Shown: piece by piece, positions 4,381 through 7,777 of the stretch
Numbering within the stretch: position 1 is the stretch's first letter
Layout: every line of letters starts with the position of its first letter
Assembly: GCA_035512595.1 (NCBI GenBank)
Contig: DATKDU010000438.1
Location: forward strand, 1 to 7,777
DNA from: DATKDU01 sp035512595
GTDB taxonomy: Bacteria > Planctomycetota > Planctomycetia > Pirellulales > Pirellulaceae
Reading direction: 5' to 3'
Length of the DNA stretch: 7,777 bases
Made by a program: the position numbers and the translations under genes
The notes under the pieces: model-generated
The model's database searches: none
Seen by the model: only the letters and a program-made list of their open reading frames with translations
What the model was told of the DNA's origin: nothing

Positions 4381-6122
4381 GGATTAACTCCTGTGAGGGT
4401 GACTCGCTGATTGGCCGCCACGTCCTTCTTCTCGATCTTGCCGGCATTGTGCGGCAGGATCACTTCCAGATCGACCTTGTCGATCTTGCCGAGGCCGAAA
4501 TGGGCGATCGCTTCCTGCCCGGAAGCATAGCCGTAGCCGACGGCGATTTCTTTGCTGGCCAGCAGCGCGTCGGCCTGGCCGAGTTTGCCGGCCGGATAGA
4601 GGCGGATGACGGCGCCGATGGCGTGGGGATTGAGCGGCTTTCCCTCGCTGACGCTGCGGGTTGGGGTTTGCCCCTCGCTGACGCTTCGGGTTAGTGAAAC
4701 ATCCAGCCAGTTGGCTGCCGGCGATTCGTTCTTGAGTAGCAGCGAGCGACCGCTCACGAACCAGTTGGCCAGGAACAGGTCGAGCCGGCCGTCGCGGTCA
4801 TAATCGCAGCTTGGGCCGGGGGCCATGTAGATGATTTGCTTCTCGTTCTCCATCTGCTTGAAGATCGTCGTCACGTCCCCCTGCTTCCCCTCCGCCTCGG
4901 TCGGAAAATCGTTCACCGCCAGGGCATACTCCTTGAATCGCGGCACTCCGCCGCTGCTGCCCTCGTTGTGAAAGATCACCGGGTACGGCGTCCCGCCGGC
5001 GTCGAACTTGACGATGCTCGTATAGATGTCCATCCGGCCATCGTTGTCAAAGTCCTGAATCTCGACGTGCGGCGACTTCATTGGCAGCGGGATCAGCCCG
5101 GCCGCGGCAGTCACGTCCTCGAACTTCGGCAGTCCGGCCGTGACGCCCCGATTGAGATAGAGACGCATCGGCACGCCGCCGGTAAACCACGGCCGGTCGT
5201 AGTGCGAGCCGATCACGATGTCCGCCAAACCGTCGCCATTCACGTCAGCGATGCAGACTCCGCAGGGCGTGTCGTCATTGGTGTCCTTGTATTCCCACTC
5301 AAAATTGGCGTGGGACTTGGGCACCTCGACGAACTTGCCGCCGGCCTGGCCGAGAAAGAGCCGATTGCCGTGGTGACGGCCGCCGAGGACGATGTCGGGG
5401 ATCGTGTCGCCGTTGACGTCGCCGGCCGCCACACCGAAACCGGTCACTTGATTGGGCAACCCCGCGGCAGCAGTCACATCCTCAAAGACCAGCCCGCCCT
5501 TGTTGCGATAGAGCCGCGAGCGGCTGGTGCCACCTTGAAAGAAGCATTCACCGACGAGCAGGTCGAGCAGCCCATCGCCGTCGTAATCGAGGACGCAAAC
5601 GCTGCGGCAGGCATAGCCGCGGGCGCACGCGTTTGACGCAGCGGAGACGTCCGTGAACTTGCCGCCGCCGTCGTTGCGAAACAGGTGGTTTGGCTCTTGG
5701 AAGTGCGGTTGGCCGGCAAACTCGATCGCGTGGTTCGTCGTGTAGAGGTCGAGGTCGCCGTCGTTATCCAGGTCGGCAAACACGGCCCCGTTGGCGCGGC
5801 CGAGCACGCGAAGCTGCGGCTGCTCGTCGAGGACGAATTTCCCCTTCTGGTTGCGGAAAAAGAGGTTCGGCTTGCTGTCATAGGGATAGCCGCCGAACGT
5901 GCCGACGTACAAATCGGGCCAGCCGTCGCCATCGACGTCCCCCCAGCCGACGCCGTGGCCGGCAATGCCCCCGACGTGCGGAAAGAGCCCCGCTTCGTCC
6001 CCCGCGTCGCGGAAGGCGAAGGGGTTTTGGGCCTGGGCGGCGGGAGGCCCCAAGAGGAGCATGCAAACGATCAACTGCGCCACTCGCGGAGCGAGTGGAC
6101 CACATTTCGCGCAAACGATCAT
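4377..6122 (-). CDS. Exported FG-GAP/VCBS repeat protein with ASPIC/UnbV-like C-terminus
   Basis: A 581-residue protein with an N-terminal signal peptide (hydrophobic core LIVCMLLLG, cleavage after AQA at 31). Seven calcium-loop motifs of DxDxDGxxD type mark the FG-GAP/VCBS propeller: DVDGDGWPD (62-70), DLDNDGDLD (117-125), DYDGDGLLD (179-187), DVNGDTIPD (235-243), DVNGDGLAD (293-301), DFDNDGRMD (357-365) and DYDRDGRLD (440-448). From NWLDVSL (471-477) the chain turns into an ASPIC/UnbV-like domain: NPHAIGAVIRLY (498-509), then GYGYASGQE and AHFGLGKIDKVDLEVILPH. A duplicated TRSVSEG insert (478-494) splits this domain. The ATG at 6120-6122 is chosen over an open extension to 6263 because AGGAG lies eight bases upstream and the signal peptide follows directly. 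The protein is probably periplasmic or surface-bound and calcium-stabilised. Its ligand is unknown. It is first in an operon with the gene ending at 3052. Confidence 0.9.
   Translation of the reverse strand: MIVCAKCGPLAPRVAQLIVCMLLLGPPAAQAQNPFAFRDAGDEAGLFPHVGGIAGHGVGWGDVDGDGWPDLYVGTFGGYPYDSKPNLFFRNQKGKFVLDEQPQLRVLGRANGAVFADLDNDGDLDLYTTNHAIEFAGQPHFQEPNHLFRNDGGGKFTDVSAASNACARGYACRSVCVLDYDGDGLLDLLVGECFFQGGTSRSRLYRNKGGLVFEDVTAAAGLPNQVTGFGVAAGDVNGDTIPDIVLGGRHHGNRLFLGQAGGKFVEVPKSHANFEWEYKDTNDDTPCGVCIADVNGDGLADIVIGSHYDRPWFTGGVPMRLYLNRGVTAGLPKFEDVTAAAGLIPLPMKSPHVEIQDFDNDGRMDIYTSIVKFDAGGTPYPVIFHNEGSSGGVPRFKEYALAVNDFPTEAEGKQGDVTTIFKQMENEKQIIYMAPGPSCDYDRDGRLDLFLANWFVSGRSLLLKNESPAANWLDVSLTRSVSEGQTPTRSVSEGKPLNPHAIGAVIRLYPAGKLGQADALLASKEIAVGYGYASGQEAIAHFGLGKIDKVDLEVILPHNAGKIEKKDVAANQRVTLTGVNP
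4642..4692 (-). repeat. In-frame TRSVSEG repeat, two copies, 30-bp period
   Basis: Two 21-base copies at 4642-4662 and 4672-4692 differ at one base and are separated by 9 bases. They read TRSVSEG-QTP-TRSVSEG in the FG-GAP gene's frame (residues 478-494). They sit between the first strand of the ASPIC/UnbV-like region (NWLDVSL) and its conserved N-x-x-AIGA segment, where family members normally have only a short turn. The repeat keeps the frame open and so appears to be a tolerated insertion. Confidence 0.9.
6080..6098. repeat. Short perfect palindrome in the FG-GAP signal peptide
   Basis: CCACTCGC (6080-6087) and GCGAGTGG (6091-6098) are exact complements around a 3-base loop. The palindrome encodes PLAPRVA, residues 9-15 of the FG-GAP protein, making an unusually long n-region before the hydrophobic core. 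It may be another small dispersed repeat or may simply fold over the start of the mRNA. Confidence 0.5.
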
Positions 6123-6135
6123 GATGCCGACTCCT
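6123..6135 (-). promoter_or_regulatory. Ribosome binding site fixing the FG-GAP gene start
   Basis: AGGAG (complement of 6131-6135) lies eight bases before the ATG at 6120-6122. It supports this start over the in-frame codon at 6261-6263, which would put 47 residues of unrelated sequence before the signal peptide. Confidence 0.75.
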
Positions 6136-6183
6136 GTTTCCCACCTCGCGGCAAAATGCCGGCATCGTCCCCCAACAGGGACC

Positions 6184-6211
6184 AGCATAGCCGCGGAAAT
6201 AGCGGAGTCAA
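6184..6211 (-). promoter_or_regulatory. Promoter of the two-gene propeller operon
   Basis: On the minus strand TTGACT (complement of 6206-6211) and TATGCT (complement of 6184-6189) are 16 bases apart. This places the start of transcription near 6177, with an untranslated leader of roughly 55 bases. The -35 box matches the consensus at five of six positions and the -10 box at four. Confidence 0.5.
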
Positions 6212-6268
6212 TCGATTGGCACTTTTGACCACATTGACGAGCGCCTGCTGGGGAATTGCCCAAGATGG

Positions 6269-6341
6269 TTGAACCGCGGATTTCGCTGATGGCGCGGATT
6301 CCAAAATAAAATCCGCGCCATCCGCGTTATCCGCGGTTCAA
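6269..6341. repeat. Imperfect 32-bp inverted repeat, CCGCGGAT type
   Basis: The arms 6269-6300 and 6310-6341 pair at 29 of 32 positions around the 9-base A-rich loop CCAAAATAA. Each arm is a chain of the short words CCGCGGAT and GGCGCGGAT. It lies between the stop of the SYLF gene (6358) and the promoter of the FG-GAP operon. As an RNA hairpin on the minus strand it would have a U-rich loop but no U-tract after the stem. It resembles a dispersed repeat I have seen in many environmental genomes (memory only). No target duplication is visible. Confidence 0.88.
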
Positions 6342-6357
6342 TGTCCTTAATTCAGTC

Positions 6358-7527
6358 TCAGCGTGGGGTCGCACTGCCCGAGCTTCTTGGTGCCACCGGC
6401 GCCCGCAGCGGCAGCGTCGCCGACGCCCGCTTCACGCGGCGCGATGAGTCTTCCGCCGGCGGCGGCGGAAGGGCCAGCCGCGGCTGATCCGGCGCCGCCT
6501 TCGACTGTTCCTCGGCATACGCCCTTAAAAGCTGATGCGTCTCCTGGAACTCGCGCTGGGTGGCCAGTGCGCGATAGCGCTGGTCGCGAGCGACGTTGTC
6601 AAAACGAAGGAGCGATTCCTTCAGCGCCTCAGGCTGCGCCGCTTCGCGCGGATCGAACACGTCCGCCGGCAGCGCCAGGTACGTTCGCCACTGGTCGTTG
6701 AGTGCTCCGTACATCTGCGGCGCTGTGCGGGCCAGTGCCCGGCGAGCTGCTTCGGCCTTGGAGATCGCCTCGGCTGCCGGTGCCGGCGGGTTGAGATCGA
6801 TCGTCCCGTCCGGCTGCGGCTGGGGCTGCGGCAATTCATTTTGCGGCACCGGCTGCCTCTGGGCCGGTGCGGCCTGGGCGACGACTTGCTGCCCGGAGTA
6901 TTTACCCAAGAGATCGACGAGCTGCGCCGCCGAATCGGGCGCCAGCTCCCGGCCGGCATAGAACGCCGCATTGGCGCTCGGATCGATTTGCAGCACCGAG
7001 CCGTCGAGCGACACGCCGGCGAACAGCCCCTTGCTGCGGGCGTACGACAGGATCTCCGAGTGCAGTTCGATGTCGGTGGAGGCGTTCACGCGGCGGCCGA
7101 CCGGCCCGGCCGCTGCCGACGCGTCGGCCCCGATCGTGAATTTGCCTGCGAGCATGCTCTCGACGCTTTCGGGCGTGCGGAAGAGAAGAATGAAATCGCT
7201 GGCCTGCGCCCCGGCCTGCCAGCCGATGCTCCCGCCGGTGAGGGTCACGAACTGCGGGGCGGACCAGCCGCCGTCGGCACTCCGCGTCATGACCACGCCG
7301 CGGCCGCGCTGGCCGCCGACGATGAATCCCAGCTTGATCGTCCGCGGGATGATCACCACCGCCTGCGCGTTTTGCAGCAGCGTCCCCGGAATCGCCTTGC
7401 CCGGCGTGTTCATCACGTCGTGCAGCACGTTCGTCGCCCACTGCACGGTCAATTCAGGATCGGCGGCAGACAGCGGCGCAGAGGCGAGCAGAACGACGAG
7501 CGACGAGACGGCGGCAATACGCAACAT
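6358..7527 (-). CDS. Exported SYLF-domain (Ysc84-like) protein with long C-terminal extension
   Basis: A 389-residue protein. The signal peptide MLRIAAVSSLVVLLASAPLSA is cleaved near residue 21. The SYLF domain (about 28-192) is recognised from ATNVLHDVMN, IPGTLLQNAQAVVIIP (46-61), KLGFIVGGQRGRGVVMTR (65-82), GGWSAPQFVTLTGGSIGWQ (86-104), ASDFILLFRT, and AGPVGR (140-145) followed by EILSYARSKGLFAGVSLDGSVL (158-179). SYLF domains bind lipids, mainly phosphoinositides in eukaryotes. The bacterial role is little known. After it come a short helix, a proline/glutamine-rich linker (219-251) and a helical segment (255-345) with W280 and Y283, ending in a basic low-complexity tail. Bacterial SYLF proteins are commonly near 190-250 residues, so about 190 residues here are extra. 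The start at 7525-7527 is chosen for its signal peptide and AAGGGG six bases upstream. The frame stays open upstream for 83 codons, but that part shows no protein-like features. Confidence 0.9.
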   Translation of the reverse strand: MLRIAAVSSLVVLLASAPLSAADPELTVQWATNVLHDVMNTPGKAIPGTLLQNAQAVVIIPRTIKLGFIVGGQRGRGVVMTRSADGGWSAPQFVTLTGGSIGWQAGAQASDFILLFRTPESVESMLAGKFTIGADASAAAGPVGRRVNASTDIELHSEILSYARSKGLFAGVSLDGSVLQIDPSANAAFYAGRELAPDSAAQLVDLLGKYSGQQVVAQAAPAQRQPVPQNELPQPQPQPDGTIDLNPPAPAAEAISKAEAARRALARTAPQMYGALNDQWRTYLALPADVFDPREAAQPEALKESLLRFDNVARDQRYRALATQREFQETHQLLRAYAEEQSKAAPDQPRLALPPPPAEDSSRRVKRASATLPLRAPVAPRSSGSATPR

Positions 7528-7777
7528 GACAAACCCCTTCCGCGAGCGGCAGGCGCGAAACAACCCTTGGCTCGGGAACTGTAGGCGTGATAGCGTGCGG
7601 CGGGCAATGGCAGTTGGGCGAAACAAAACAGCGCGCGAGCGCAACGCTAGCTTGCCAGCGCCGCCTGCTGGCGGCACCGCTCCTCTCGCGGGCAAAATAT
7701 AGCGCGTTTGCGCCGCCAAAAAACAGGGACTTGCGTCGGTTGGCGGCGCGGAGCGGCAATCGGAACTACTGTCCACT
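7528..7777 (-). promoter_or_regulatory. Upstream region of the SYLF gene with possible promoter and hairpins
   Basis: These 250 bases to the window edge hold no convincing gene. A TATATT (complement of 7696-7701) is a fair -10 candidate but lacks a good -35. A second weak pair, TTGCCC with TACAGT 18 bases on, lies nearer the gene. Between them are two adjacent hairpins: CGCTAGC/GCCAGCG (7645-7651 with 7654-7660, one G-T pair) and GCCGCC/GGCGGC (7660-7665 with 7670-7675). If the TATATT is used, both would lie in the mRNA leader. Confidence 0.3.

Noticed and set aside
3602..4447. Minus-strand open frame of 281 codons overlapping the propeller-like gene in another frame
   Set aside because: It is rich in R, P and H with no signal peptide or motif, while the competing frame has a signal peptide, a Shine-Dalgarno and a stop-start overlap with its neighbour.
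4836..5636. Plus-strand open frame of 266 codons
   Set aside because: It mirrors the FG-GAP repeats on the other strand; the periodicity comes from the calcium-loop codons.
6269..6341. Intrinsic terminator for the SYLF gene
   Set aside because: The U-rich bases are in the loop, not after the stem, and the arms are 32 bp with repeat-like structure. Some termination effect cannot be excluded.
6535..7584. Plus-strand open frame of 349 codons
   Set aside because: It lies wholly opposite the SYLF gene, has an R/L/H-rich composition and no recognisable domain.
7528..7776. Longer N-terminus for the SYLF protein
   Set aside because: The 83 extra residues are low-complexity and would bury a good signal peptide; the internal ATG has a ribosome binding site.

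Overview
The window looks like chromosomal DNA of a planctomycete, probably of the Pirellulales/Gemmatales kind. The base composition is GC-rich. Two secreted beta-propeller-type proteins are present, one with FG-GAP repeats and an ASPIC/UnbV-like end. Two short repeat 'words' I associate with planctomycete genomes also occur: TRSVSEG inside a coding region and KPEAQAKE in an intergenic inverted repeat. The taxonomic call rests on memory of these traits, not on a search.

All eight supported genes lie on the minus strand, so transcription runs from high to low coordinates. Reading that way: 7527-6358 encodes a secreted SYLF-domain (Ysc84-like) protein with an unusually long C-terminal extension. 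6122-4377 encodes an exported FG-GAP/VCBS protein with an ASPIC/UnbV-like C-terminus, overlapping by 4 nt with 4380-3052, an exported propeller-like protein of unknown function. 2883-2176 encodes a class I SAM-dependent methyltransferase. 2080-1622 and 1647-1333 form an overlapping pair, an unrecognised small protein followed by a RelE/ParE-superfamily toxin-like protein, laid out like a toxin-antitoxin operon. 1218 (or 1233)-775 and 738-325 are the ribosomal protein pair rplM (uL13) and rpsI (uS9), ending in a clear intrinsic terminator at 271-300. 113-1 is the start of a PadR-family regulator behind a near-consensus promoter.

The most striking feature is the density of short repeats at gene junctions. 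There are three long inverted repeats of unrelated sequence: 33 bp arms at 186-265, 30 bp arms at 2959-3038, and 32 bp imperfect arms at 6269-6341. A 14 bp tandem duplication fills the rplM-rpsI gap. A 30 bp-period repeat sits inside the ASPIC/UnbV-like region of the FG-GAP gene. The TRSVSEG and KPEAQAKE DNA cores match at 16 of 21 bases and may be branches of one repeat family. No transposase, CRISPR array, tRNA or rRNA is visible. The best candidates for something undescribed are the toxin-like gene's partner and the repeat families.
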